Shown in pieces: positions 1 to 11,500 of a stretch of DNA of 64,000 bases; the first letter of the stretch is position 1; the number at the start of each line of letters is the position of its first letter. Source of the DNA: Luscinia megarhynchos (Eukaryota > Chordata > Aves > Passeriformes > Turdidae); NCBI GenBank assembly GCA_034336665.1, contig CM067584.1, forward strand, positions 868,001-932,000, written 5' to 3'. The notes below the pieces were generated by a model. It did no database searches. It saw only the letters and a list, made by a program, of their open reading frames with translations, and was not told the DNA's origin. The translations under genes were made by a program, and so were the position numbers.

Positions 1-221
1 AAATTGTCAACAGGAAACTGTCAGAGAAAAGATGCAGGGATCTCACATCCCTTCGTGTTCTCACCTCTCTGCTAAAAATCAGCAGCAGAGCTGAAAACAG
101 ACGGTTTCCACTAGACCTGACCCCCTTCCCTCCCACATGAACATGAACCAGATTAGGAGATACTGTGACAAACCAGCCAGGTCCCAGTCCCAGCCCTCAG
201 GGCTCGAGCAGGGCCGCTCAC

Positions 222-2009
222 CTTGCGTTTGTTGTGGTAGGCCACGTACAGGGCTGCGACGATGATGGCTGTGGTCACCAGGTAGGCAAAGAAATGGCTG
301 CTCTCCGAGCGGGCCCTGGGCGGGGAGGGAACACTCTTCCCTCTGTCCTGGTCCAAGGAGGTGTCCCTGCCCTCCTCAGGGTCAGCCACATCCTCTGCGG
401 TGTTTTCTTCGTTTTCCTCCACAGTGGAGTGTGCCCCAGGGCTTTGGTCCTCCTGGGAGTTCTCTGGGTTGTCCTGGCCCTGAGGCTGCTCGCCACCAGC
501 AGTGCCCTGGCTCTCACCAGCACGGCCCTGGGTCTCAGTCTGGGCCTGTTGCCCACCACTGCTGCCTTGGCTGGTGACCCTGTTTGTGTGCCCACTGCTG
601 GCCTCGCTGCCCTGGGTGCCAGACCTGTTCTTGTCGCTGCTGCCCTGGTCATTGTTGGCACTGCCCTGAGTGTTGCTGCCATTGTTTTCACCGTCCTTGT
701 TGTCACCGCTCTTCCCAGTACCAGGGTTGTTTTTCTCACTGCTGCTCTCCTTGGTGTCCTCCTTCCCAGGGCTGCCTGGCTGGCTGCCATCCTGGCTGTT
801 CTTGTTGACACTGCCATCCTGCTCTGTGCCCTGCTCATTATTGTTGTGGCTGTCAGTCTTGCCACCAGTGCTAGTGTCTGCACTGCCTTGGCCACTAGTG
901 CCACTGCTTGGGTTGCCCTGGCCACCAGTGCTGGTCCCTGCACCGCCCTGGCCACCAGTGCTGGTCCCAGAACTGTCCTGGCCACCAGTGCTGGTCCCTG
1001 CACCGCCCTGGCCACCAGTGCTGGTCCCAGTACTGTCCTGGCCACCAGTGCTGGTCCCTGCACCGCCCTGGCCACCAGTGCTGGTCCCAGTACTGTCCTG
1101 GCCACCAGTGTTGGTCGTACTGCCTTGGCCACTAGTGCCACTGCCTGGGTTGCTCTGGCCACCAGTGCTGGTCCCTGTACTGTCCTGGCCACCAGTGCTG
1201 GTCCCTGCACCGCCCTGGTCATCACTGCCTGTGTTACCATTGCTTCTGTTCCGGTCTTCCTCTCTCTGTCCCCCGTCTCCTGCATTGCCACTTTCTCCAA
1301 TCTCATTTGCACCTTGGCCACCGTCGTTTTTCCTCTCCTCCTCACTACCGCCATTTCCAGTCAGAATGTTGTTGTTCTGCTCATCATCCACCCTGGTCCC
1401 ATCGCTCAGGCCTGTTTGGGAGTCGCCATTGTTGGATTTATCCTTCTGACTTCTGTTCTCTGTGGACAGGCTCCTGTGCTCCTGGTTGTCATCTGCTCCA
1501 GGTGTCTCGGCTGCCTCAGGCACTGTGGAAGATTGGCCGGTATGCGTTTGCGAGGTTTCTGCTGTGGGCAAGCACGGGGAGTACACTCAGTGGGCATTGG
1601 GGCGGCTGAGCGCCGGAGAGCAGAGGGGAAATCCCCGAGAGGGACGGGGGAACCGCTGGGGGAGGAGCGAAACGCCACAGGAGCAGGGGAGCCCAGGGGG
1701 GCAGGAGGGAGCAGGGGGGGAAGGGAACCCCAAGGGAGAGGAAGGAGCGGGAGGGGGAAGCTCAGGAGCCCAAGGAACCCCTCCCGGAGTTGGGTCCCAA
1801 GGGCAGAGGAGGCCCCGCAAACCAAGCGGGTTGCCTAACCAAGCCCTTCACTGCCCTCTCCTGCCCTGCCAAAGTCCCCTGCCCCTCCGCGACCCCTCCC
1901 CAGCCCCCTGCCGGGGTGCGAGCGGCCTCTCACCCGCCGCGCGGAGCCCAAGGAGCAGCAGGAGCCCCAGGAGCGCCAGGAGCAGCAGCACCGGCCGCGG
2001 CGCCTCCAT
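222..2009 (-). CDS. TGOLN2: Trans-Golgi network protein 2 (TGN38/46), 5' two exons, 3' end not in window
   Basis: Type I membrane protein that cycles between the trans-Golgi network and plasma membrane. Two coding exons are clear: exon 1 at 2009-1934 (ATG at 2009-2007, hydrophobic Leu-rich signal peptide of about 25 residues) and exon 2 at 1561-222. The exon 1 donor leaves phase 1 and exon 2 restores it, giving 1416 nt or 472 codons. The luminal part is Ser/Thr/Gly/Gln/Asn-rich and very polar, with 10-residue repeats (GTSTGGQ core). A transmembrane helix follows at about residues 449-467, then AYHNKRK and a donor GT. This TM plus juxtamembrane stretch is what identifies the family. The cytosolic tail exon with the expected Tyr-based sorting signal was not found in bases 1-221, so it probably lies beyond the left edge. 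The luminal repeat is not conserved in sequence between species, so the TM carries the identification. Confidence 0.88.
870..1215 (-). repeat. Coding minisatellite in TGOLN2 luminal domain (about 30-bp unit)
   Basis: About eleven imperfect copies of a 30-bp unit, in phase with the reading frame, encode alternating blocks of the type [10 protein letters not shown] and [10 protein letters not shown]. Because the unit is a multiple of three, every shadow frame on both strands stays open, which explains the long antisense ORFs here. Confidence 0.9.
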
Positions 2010-2420
2010 GGCGGGCAGCCCTCAGCGCCGGCGCGGCCCGCAGCGTCGCTTCCGGGCACGGATCTCGCGAGAGCGGGCGGCGGCGGGCAGCCAGGGCGAG
2101 CCGGCGAGGGGGCGGAGACTGAGCGGGACGGGGCGGGACTTGGGCCCGAGGGCGGGGCTTGGGCCGCGCAGGGGCGGGGCTGCAAAACGGGGCGGGGCTT
2201 GTTACGGCTGGGGCGGCGCCCGGCGTGGGCGGGGCTTGTTCCGCTGTGGGTGTGGCCGCACCGATGGGGCGGGGTTTGCGCGGCTGGGGCGGGGCTTGGG
2301 GCCCCTCGGGGGGCGGTTGGCGCCCCCTGGCGGGTGCGCCCCCGTGCGGTCTCAGCCGCGTTTTGGGGTAACAGCCGCCGGTTTCGGGGCTGTGTCCCGC
2401 CCTGAGAGTTAGTGAGAAGT
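2010..2420 (-). promoter_or_regulatory. TGOLN2 CpG-island promoter region
   Basis: Very GC-rich sequence directly upstream of the TGOLN2 start, with many GC-box cores (GGGCGGGG) between about 2125 and 2310 and no TATA box. This is the expected TATA-less housekeeping promoter; the start site cannot be placed. It could also fire rightwards, but no rightward gene was found. Confidence 0.6.
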
Positions 2421-2869
2421 TCGTGACTGCAGCCCCAGATGGGTGCTAGGACTGCACTCCCGGCTCTGGACTGAGCGGGGCTGGGGGGCAACAGGCAGGG
2501 AATCAGGGCTGCTTTTCCTTTCCTTTGCTCCAGGACAACCGGCTGTTTTTGATAACCTGGTGGATTTTGGGGGGTTTTTTGGTTGGTTTTTTTTTTCTTT
2601 TTTTTTCTTTTAATACCCTGTTATTTTTCGGATTTTATTTGATTTTTTTTGAATGTCCTGTTATTTTTCAGATACTTTTTCATTTTTCTGGATAACCTGC
2701 TGTTTTTCTTTCCTGGCCCAAGTGGGCATGCCCTGTGTGACAGCAGCAATTCCCAGCAGCAGCAGGAAAGTGGCTGTGTCTGTCAGTGAGCACCCAGGAC
2801 TGTTCACTTCTTTCTGTTTATCTGGTTTAGACTGTTCAATCTCCCTTCTCTGGACCAAATATCGAGCTT

Positions 2870-3060
2870 TTCATGGAATCACGGAATCCCAGAGTGATTT
2901 GGTTCAGAAGGGACCTTAAAGCCTAGCCTGGGACATGGGCAGGGACACCTTCCACTGTCACAGGTTGCTCCCAGCCCCGTCCAGCCTGCCCTTGGATACT
3001 TCCTTTGGGATCAATGGGTTTGCCTCCACATGCAACCAAGGATGAACTTCTTGATGTGTA
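2870..3060 (-). repeat. CR1 LINE 3'-end fragment
   Basis: Reads as the reverse complement of a CR1 3' end: a 'catggaatca' start, then 'gaagggaccttaaagc', 'catgggcagggacacctt' and 'caggttgctcccagcccc' in the expected order. Old and diverged. Confidence 0.8.
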
Positions 3061-3764
3061 ACCCCCCTGGGTCATTTGTGCTGTTCCATGGAGTCTCATC
3101 CATCACACAGCACCAATGCCAGGCAGTGAAATTTCACTGTCTCCAGCAGGAATCACAATCTTCCATGGATCCGTGGCCTGCTCCAGTCGCTCCATTTAAC
3201 CCTAAAACACAGGGAAAAACATCACATGGAACCAACCGAGTCCTACACGGTGATTAGGGAATAACTGGGGAATAATCCTGCCTTGGAGTGTGGCAGAAGA
3301 TGTGGTTGATTTTCTTCTCTCATGGCTCTTTTTCCCCCCAGTCTCTGGGGAATCTCAGTTCAATTCAACACATTCCAACAATCCCTGCTGCTCAGCTCTG
3401 CCTGTGCCAGCCTTTCCAAGGAGACCAGAACAGTTGGCCCAATGCTTTTTTGGGATTTAAACGGAGACTTGAGGCTGTTTCTCATGCTCAGCTTTCACTC
3501 ACCCCCTGGAAGTCAAGAGTGACTGAGCAGAGGCCAAGTTTCTCTGGATTTACAACAATGCCTCTGGGAATGGAATTCTGCCCAAAATACCATGGATGAG
3601 ACTGACACCAGCCCAGAGCCGAGTGGCTTGCACCAGGACCCACCACTTCTGCTGGGATCAAACAAGATAAAGAGGCCCAGTGACCTCACCTCACTTCACC
3701 TCCCCTCACCTCACGGCCCTCACAGCACGGCCCAAGCCAGGTGATGGCAGCTACTGATCCTGGA

Positions 3765-3905
3765 TCATGGGATCATGGATTCATGGAATATCCCAGGCTG
3801 GAAGGGACCCACAAGGACCAGGGAGTCCAGCTCCAGGCCCTGCACAGGACATCCCAGCACCTGAGCATGTCATCACCTGAACAGCAACTCTACATTCCAG
3901 TTTTG
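3765..3905 (-). repeat. CR1-like 3'-end fragment, divergent subfamily
   Basis: Contains 'tcatggaatatcccaggct', 'ggaagggacccacaaggacc' and 'ccctgcacaggacatccc', the order seen in a divergent avian CR1 subfamily. Preceded by a short 'gatcatgg' repeat of the CR1 tail type. Confidence 0.6.
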
Positions 3906-4009
3906 GGGGTGTCCCTGGACTGGTGCCATCTATTCTCATAAATCCTTGGGGATTCACTTTTTGGCAATGACTCTTTCTGATGATAGCCACCGAGAGCAGG
4001 CTGGACACA

Positions 4010-4240
4010 CAGATCTGGCCTTAATTAACACTAATTGGGTGTTTTAATGTGGTGTCCCAAGGTCTGGTGTCAAGATAATAAAGTCCTCACCTCGTCCGAC
4101 ATGTCTGCATCCCCCATCCCACCCCTTCCCCCTGAGGGCTAATCTGGTCAGGATAAAGGATCAAAAGGAGAAACAATTAGCAAATGGAAGAATTTAATGA
4201 TGCTAATTAAAATGTATTAAGTGTAGCCACTGCCTCTGCA
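4010..4240. promoter_or_regulatory. AT-rich block with clustered homeodomain-type sites, possible enhancer
   Basis: In an otherwise GC-rich neighbourhood this stretch carries several TAAT/ATTA cores (ttaattaacactaattg at 4021-4037, caattagc and gctaattaaaatg near 4175-4213). It has no ORF or repeat signature. Such islands are often conserved noncoding elements, but conservation was not tested. Confidence 0.3.
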
Positions 4241-4677
4241 CCAGCTGCTTTGGCAGAAGCCCGGACAACGTGGAGCACCAGCCTTACCCCGGTGCAGAGT
4301 GGGATAACAGGACATCTGGTGTGCCCTCCCCTCCAGCCCCCGAAAAAAAGAGGTTTGAAAAAACCTCGGTGTTGGTGGTGGAGCCCCTAATTAGCTCCAT
4401 CTCTGCAGGAGACCCCTGGGACCTCATTAGGCTTTTCAACTAATGCCTGGCCAGCCTGCAGGGGGGCAGGGAAAGGCTTGGGGCAGGGAGGGGGCTGCAA
4501 TTAAGCAATCGGATGGAGGTGACAGAAGTAACCCCGAGTCCAGAGAGCAGCCGGAAAAGCTCCAAGCTGGCTCCCAGATGCTCCCAAGGAGCCCTTAACG
4601 AGAGCTCCTGGCAATGAACCCCGCGGGCTGTGGCCGAGGGGGGCCCATGCCACTTGTTGAAGGTTTTTGACCTTTTT

Positions 4678-4800
4678 TCATGGAATCAGGGAATGATTTG
4701 GGCTGGATGGAATCTTACCCCTGTCCCAGGTCCCTCCAAGCCCCATCCAAGCTGGTGTTGGGACACTCCCAGGGATGGAGCAGCCAGTTCCAACCCAAGC
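4678..4800 (-). repeat. CR1 LINE 3'-end fragment
   Basis: Starts 'catggaatcagggaatgatt', followed by diverged versions of the CR1 blocks 'ccccatccaagctgg' and 'cccagggatggagcagcc'. Confidence 0.7.
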
Positions 4801-5231
4801 ACAGCTCTGCAGCATCTCCTTAGCTGGACCAACCCCAGGCAGACACCAGCACCTCCCGAGCTTTGTTTTGCTCTGGGGAGGGCAGCTCTGGTGCCTGTGA
4901 GTTACCGAGGGCAGAGCTGCTCATTGCCAGTCCCAGCTGCATCCCCCCCAGGGATGCTCAGGACTCCCTGCCTGGCGGTGCCCCAGGACCCCGTCACAGC
5001 CACGCTGGCCCCTCTGCCAGCTGCTCCGTGCCTCGGCGCACTCCAGCTGTCCCACCTCGCTCACCCCCTGCTATCCCCTCCCACTGCATTCCCTCGTGGC
5101 CTTTCCCCCTCTCGGATGGGATGGGGATGCACTCTGTGAAAAGCCAGTCCCTGCAGAGCAGGACCAGGGCGAGGCAGCAGCAGTGCCTCGTTTCTGGGGC
5201 CTTGTGCGGCAGAGCTGTGCAGCTTTGCTGC

Positions 5232-5570
5232 AACTGTGAAAAATGGAGTCTTGTGACATTTTGGGTTAGAAGGGACTTCCAGGACCACCCAGTCCCATCC
5301 CTGCCATGGGCAGAGACATCTTCCACTAGCCCAGGTTGCTCCCAGCCCCGTCCAACCTGGCACTTCCAGGGACCCAGGGGCAGCCACAGCTTCTCTGAGC
5401 ACCCTGTGCCAGGGCCTCACCACCCTCACAGGGAAGGATTTCTTCCCAATATTCCATCTAACACTGCCCTCTGGCAGTGGGAAGCCAATCCCCCTTGTCC
5501 TGTCCCTCCAGCCCTTGTCCCAAGTCCTTCTCCAGTTCACTGGGATCCCCTTTAAGCAGAGAGCCAAACA
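5232..5570 (-). repeat. CR1 LINE 3'-end fragment, longest in this interval
   Basis: About 330 bp in CR1 antisense order: 'ttgggttagaagggacttcc', 'catgggcagagacatcttcc', 'caggttgctcccagccccgt', 'cctcaccaccctcacaggga' and 'ccccttgtcctgtccctcca'. Confidence 0.88.
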
Positions 5571-5787
5571 CTGCTGGGGAGCATCCCAGAACTCCCATAT
5601 CCTGCACTACCTGGCTCCATTTCACCTCCTGGCTCTGAGGACAAGTTTAATAATGAGAAACATCTAAAACTTGTCCAAATCTGAGCAGTGGAGCCGCCAG
5701 ACCTCCTGGTCACACCATGCCAAATGGAAATATGCTGGATATCTAGTTTTTTTCTACATCAAAGATAAATCCCAGAGTTTTCCTCTT

Positions 5788-5875
5788 CTAGAATCATGGA
5801 ATGGTTTAGGTTGGAAGGGACCTTAAAGAACATCTTGCTCCAGTCCTCTCCTGTGGGCAGGGACACCTCCTGTAG
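5788..5875 (-). repeat. CR1 LINE 3'-end fragment
   Basis: Begins 'gaatcatggaatggtttagg' and continues through 'ttggaagggaccttaaagaa' and 'gggcagggacacctcctgta', a short but close CR1 3' end. Confidence 0.82.
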
Positions 5876-7611
5876 AAATATTCCAGAGGACAAATAAAAT
5901 CCAAAAGGACACATTTTCCACAGACAACCACTCTGAATTCCAGTGTTTTTATCCAGCTGTATTGCTGCAGGCATGGTGGATATATTGATGCCATGATCTG
6001 TTCCACCACGACAGCTCCAGTGGGTCCACCTAGGACTGGAGCAATGCATCCCTGGTCTCACCTTCTTCCCCAGGAGCAGCGAGGCCAGGAGGGTTTGGTG
6101 ACCAATTGCTTCTGGCAGGGATAATCCCATCCCGTCTGAGCTCCGGAGCACAGCGAAAGCACCGGAACAGATGTTCCTTTTCCGTATGGGAAAACACTGA
6201 GTAAAACAAAGGAATATTCTACTGCTGAAGCCCAACATCTGTTTGAAGCTGTCTGGCTCTGGTTCAGCTCTAATTCTTGTGACAGGTCTCTCCATGCCTC
6301 TAATGTCCCATGAAATCCAATTCAAGGGGCTGTTTGTCCGCAGCCTGCTCCTGGTTTGGGGAGAGCGGGGCCGCATGTCGTCCAGGCGTTCCTCACCAAA
6401 AGCAGTTTCTTGGAACAGTTTCTCTCAAAAAAGCTCTGATTTGCCTCTTTTCAAGCCACAGCCACACATGTTTTGGGTGACACCCTAATCCCCTTCGCCC
6501 CAGTGCTCACACGACTGAGTGACACGTGGCTGCCCTCCTGGGCACTCCCAAGGAGTAATTATGCTCCAGTCCAGAATTTATGCAATTTTTTTTCTTTGAA
6601 AGCAAGAAATTTAAGTAATTTGGAGGATGGAATGGAAACACCTCCCAAATTTGGGGTTGTCTTGGGTGTGACAACAGTAAGGATGCTCCAGGTGCTCAAA
6701 GTATTTAGTAGCAGCCAACAGCTGCGTGAGCTGCACTCTCTGCTCACGGCTCCCAACTTGACTCTGGGAGCTCTGGGATGCTCCAAGCTGGGAATTTCAG
6801 CTGTTCACATGATGGTCCTGAGCTGGATGGAGAAGCCATGCTCCTGCTGGAAGTCCCACTGCTGCTTGCAAAAGCATCAGGACCTTTAACAAGGTTTTGG
6901 GAGCTGGTGCTGGCCCCAGGTGTGTCCCCAGGGCTCAGCAAACGTCTCACGTCAGTGCCCACAGCTGGGGGCTCGTTCAGGAGTGAGATTTTGTAGTTCG
7001 GCCCAGCTCTGATATGAAAATCCTCAAATCCAGGTCTCATCTCCTGCAGATGTGGATGCCAACATCTTGCACATCTGGAAAACACAGGTAGGTCCTCCTT
7101 TGTCACCATGAAGTTCCCTTTCCCCTCCACCTGCAGACAGGTGCCTGCTGCTGCTCCACTTCCTCAAAAATACTTCCCTGGTGGCTTCTCAGCACTGGAA
7201 AGGAGAAGAGAAATATCACAACAGGAGGAAAAAGTGTCATTGATCCCCCAAATGCACCAAAGTCCCACCAGACCCAGTAGCTACAGGATGGGCTCACCCA
7301 TCACCGATGGTTGGGATGTTGCCACCACCATGCCTGGGAACTGGGGGACGCTGTGGTCCCCAAAATGCAGGAGGGGTGCGGGTAGAGAGCAGCCAGGCTG
7401 GGCCTGGGAGATAGGAACAGGGCAGGAAATTCCAAAGGGGAATGGAACAGGACCGTGAACCCCATAAATTAGCTCCAGGTTGGTGCAGCTCCATGTCAGT
7501 CTGCAACAGAAACAAAATCTTAAGTTCCGGGGGGAAAATGGAGGATTTTTTCCTTTAAAAATACAGGGAGAGGGGAAGAGTCCTGATATGCCCAAGTATT
7601 GAATGGACTGA

Positions 7612-7658
7612 AGACTCCAAATGGGTTGGTTTTGAGGACTCCAAATGGGTTGGTTTTC
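7612..7658. repeat. Short tandem duplication, about 24-bp unit x2
   Basis: The block 'gactccaaatgggttggttt' occurs twice back to back, near-perfect, so the duplication is recent. Confidence 0.85.
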
Positions 7659-7939
7659 TGCTGGTCCTTTTTCATCATTTCCTGTTTGGAAGAAGCAGGC
7701 TCAGAGGACCAAGTACACACCAGTAACTCCCACCCCTGGTTCACCCAACTCCCCCATGTCCTGATGCCTGGATAACTCCAGCAAACTGTACACTGTTGAT
7801 GGATAGCCCAAAATTCCCCTGTGCCCATCGAGAGAGGGGATGCTGGACCTCACGAGCAGGGCTGGAGTTCCATCCAGAGGTACTTCCCAGAAAGGTGGCA
7901 ACAGACCAGTAGCGAGTGCTCCCCACACAGACCACACTC

Positions 7940-8570
7940 ACACAGTGAGTTGCAGCTGTAGTTTTATTTCGTTTTGTGAAAAATAACAGGATTTTGAGGT
8001 GATAAAAACACAACCCCTCCCAGGGCTCAGCCCCAGACCCTGCCCACACCAGCACGACTGCAGGCAGGAGCAGCACCGACAAAGCAGCATCCCCGGGGCA
8101 GGATCCAGCTCCTCGCCAGGACAGAGCTGGGGATGGCAGCAGGATGGGAGGATTTGGGAGCAGCTGGAGGCATTCCTGCTCCTGGATCCGGGATGGAGCG
8201 ACAGTTCCAGTCAACACCTGCCGTGTCTGGTGCTGGCATCACCATGCGGGTTTCATCCCTGTGCCCCACGGCAGCGATGGGCACTCAGCTCATCCCACGG
8301 AGATTCCCATCGTCGGCAGCTTGTAGAGGGTCTATTGCATTTTTTTTTCCTTTTTTTTTCCTTTTTTTTTAATAAAAACAGTCTTTAGGTTGACTGCTGG
8401 CAGCAGCTCTTCCTCCAGAGCCTCCATCCTCCAGAGTCTGCTTCTAAAGAGTTCAGAAAGGGTCAAATATTGACCAATAATGGTTTTGGCTGCGTTTGAA
8501 TCTTGATTGTGGCTTCTGCAATGTACAGCGGGGAGGGGACGGGGGACAGAGGGGGAGCGAGGCTCGTCCC
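7940..8570 (-). other. TCF7L1 3' UTR with poly(A) signal at 7963-7968
   Basis: Follows the TCF7L1 stop codon on the minus strand. A canonical AATAAA (minus strand) lies at 7968-7963, about 600 nt after the stop. A T-rich run (A-rich on the mRNA strand's complement) sits at 8340-8372. The exact cleavage site is inferred, not seen. Confidence 0.6.
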
Positions 8571-11500
8571 CTAGTCAGCAGGTTTAGTGACCAGGGAGAG
8601 GGGCTGCGTCTGCAGCACGGCCAGGGCAGCCGGGAGGGAGCCGGGGGGGGACAGGAGGGCCGTGGGGGTCACCGAGGCAAAGGGGATGGGCCTGGAGAGG
8701 AGCGAGGGCGGGCTGCTGAGGCTGGAGGAGGAGGAGGAGGAGGAGGAGGCGGAGGAGGAAGAGGAGGCTTTGCTGGTGAGGACGGCGGAATGCACGGCGA
8801 GCTGCGCCCTGGCCTCGGGCTTGGTGGTGAGCGAGAGCGGCTGGGCCTGCTCCGAGTGGGTGGCGGCCGGCGCGGCCGGCGAGGCCAGCGCTGCCGACGG
8901 CGTGGCCGGCGAGTCCAGCATGCTGCCGTGGGACGAGGCGGGGCTGGCGCACGGCTTCTCGGCCGGCAGGTACGGCACGCACGGCTTCTTGCTCCTGGAG
9001 GGCAGCGAGCCTGCAGGGACAGGCGCGGCGTGAGGGCCGGAGCCCAGCGCAGGGGCAGGCGGGGGGCGGTACTCACTGTCCAGGTCGTGGCTTTGCTGCT
9101 GCTGCTGCTGCTGCTGCGCCAGCTTCTCACGCTTTCGCTTCTTTTTCTTGCCCTGGAAAAGAGGATTTTGGGTCCTCCCGTGACTTTTGGCCACCGTGGG
9201 GGGATGCTCTGGAGGGAAACAGGGCTGGTGGTGGCCCAGAGCATCTGCAGGGACTCAGCACCACCAGCCACCGCCTCCAGCAGCCTGAACACTACCCCCC
9301 GAGTGCAGGCAGCCCCCTCCCACCAGGCAGAGCCGGGAAGGGGCCGGGCCAGGGCCACACGTACGTAGTTGTCCCGCGCCGACCAGGTCGGGTAGAGCTG
9401 CGAGTGCAGCTGCCGCTCCTTCCGTGCCAGCTCGTAGTACTTGGCCTGCTCCTCCCGGGACAGCGAGTGCCACTGTGGGGGAGAGCATGCTGCAGAGCCC
9501 AGAGCCACTCTGGGAACCCCAAAGCCAGGCTGGGAACCCCCATATTCACACTGCACACCCCAGAGCCAGGCTAGAGACCCCAAATGCACACCAGAAACAC
9601 TGAATACATGCTAGGACACCCAGAGCCATGCTGGAGACCTCAAAGCCACACACTGCAAACCCCAAAGCCAGCTGGAATCCCCAAATCCACACTGCTGACC
9701 CGAGGACCTGCTGCCCTGGGCTGCAGAGCTCCATCCCTCCCCACCCCAGTGCCACCCAGGCCACCACCACCCCCTGGGACTCCCTGGCCTGGCAATGCCC
9801 CAGGTCTGATCCACAGGGAGAAGTGAAGCTGGGGGTCTGAAGGGTCCCTGATGGGGGGATCCCCACGGTACCCGCCGGCCCAGGATCTGGTTGATGGCAG
9901 CGCTCTCCTTCAGCGTGCACTCAGCCACCACCTTGGCCCTCATCTCCTTCATGTACAGCATGAAGGCATTGAGAGGCTTCTTGATGTGGGGCTTCTTCTC
10001 CTCTTCCTTCTTCACTGCCACGGGGGATTTCCTGCAAGGAGTGGGAGCAGAGGTCAGGAGCCCCAGGACGAGCCCCCGTCCCCACAGGCAGCCCGGCCCC
10101 CACTCACGAGCTGCCTCCAGGGCTGGCGCTGGGCTGGGAGGGCTCCTGCTTGACGATGGGCGAGACGATGGTGGGGTGTGGGATGCCTGAGGGGTGCAGC
10201 CCGTGCGCGGGTGGTGGGACCATGTGCGGGGAGAAGCGGCTGGACATCAAACTGCAGCGGGGGGAGAGGACAGGAGGGGTGGTCACCTCTCCACGGGCAG
10301 CCAAAGACCCCCAGAGAACCTCCTGGGCTGAAAGACCACCTGCCTCGACCCAGTTGAGTTGGAAACCCTGAGAACACGCTGGAATCCCAAATGCACACTG
10401 GAAACCCCAAAACAATGCTACCCCAATCCACCCTAGAAACCCCAAATCCGCTCTGCAAACCCCAAATCCATGCTGCACTACCCAAAACCATGCTGGAGAC
10501 CCTGAGTGCACCTGAAAGCCACCAGATCCCACCCCAGCTTTGAGATGGAGACACTGATCCAGCCCAAGTGATGCCCTGAGCCCATGGCATGTCCCATTCC
10601 TCCACCCGTGGGGACCAACCACGGCCTCTAGGGGCATTTTCAGCCAAGGAGACCACTCTGATCTCCTGAGACTGGTCTGTGCCCATGCTCTGTGTGCAGC
10701 CAAGTGTCCCAAAACCCAGTGCCAGCTCTGGGGTATCCATGAGGGTCCCTCCCCCTCCAAGACCCACCTGGACATGGAGGCATTCATGGCAAGGGCTGGA
10801 TATGGGTGCCGGAAGCCACCAGCAGGAATGGAGTACATGGGCTGGCCTTGCCTACAAAAACACGAGTTTCAGGGGGAAAAATGATCCCTTTCCAGTTCAT
10901 GGGCACCCCTGAACTGGTTTTCAGCTGATTTCCATCTGCAAGATTCCCAAATTTTTCAGCAGTAGGGAGTCCCTCTCTTCCCACCCCCCACTGGAGCCTG
11001 CAGCATCCTGCTGAGCTTGCGGGAAAAGTGGATAAAGTGGGAGGAGGAGGAGCAGGAGAAGGAGGGTCTCAGTCACCAGTGGGGCTCCCAGGATCCCCAG
11101 GGACCCCATGCCAGGGTCAGTCCATCCTTACTGTGGCACGAGCCAGCCCAGCGGGTGTGGGAGCTGCCCCACGGCTCCGGGCGACAGCGGGTAATAGGAG
11201 GGCAGCTCGGGGGGGTGCGGCGGCCGTGGGATCCCTGTGAGGGGCAGAGGGAGCAAGGAGGGAGGTCAGAACAGGGCACAGCAGCCTAGGAGCCCCCTGT
11301 GCCCCCCAGCACCTTTCCTCTGAGCACCCCATTTCCATCCCAGCACCCTTCCTTGAGCAGCCCATCTCTCTCAGCACCCATCACCCCAGGCTGGGCAGAG
11401 CTGAAACAGCCACTGCAGAGCCCTGGGGGGATCCCCAGCCTGACCTGTCACTGGGCAGGGACCCCCAGCCCCCTCCCAGAGGGGCTGAGACCACTCGGGA

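Larger units (their letters stand above)
2421..7940. other. Intergenic region between TGOLN2 and the TCF7L1 3' end
   Basis: No exon with flanking splice sites and recognisable protein was found. The region holds T-rich low-complexity sequence (about 2560-2700), several CR1 3'-end fragments (listed separately), an AT-rich block near 4.0-4.24 kb, a short tandem duplication near 7.6 kb and otherwise unrecognised unique sequence. ORFs of 60-230 codons occur on both strands but look like chance. Confidence 0.6.

Noticed and set aside
165..1838. 557-codon plus-strand ORF over TGOLN2
   Set aside because: Antisense shadow of the TGOLN2 exon; stays open because the 30-bp repeat lacks stops. The minus strand has the signal peptide, TM and correct splice sites.
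5232..5570. Possible exon in the 168-230 codon ORFs at 4.9-5.6 kb
   Set aside because: The ORFs run through a CR1 fragment; no splice sites or conserved protein.
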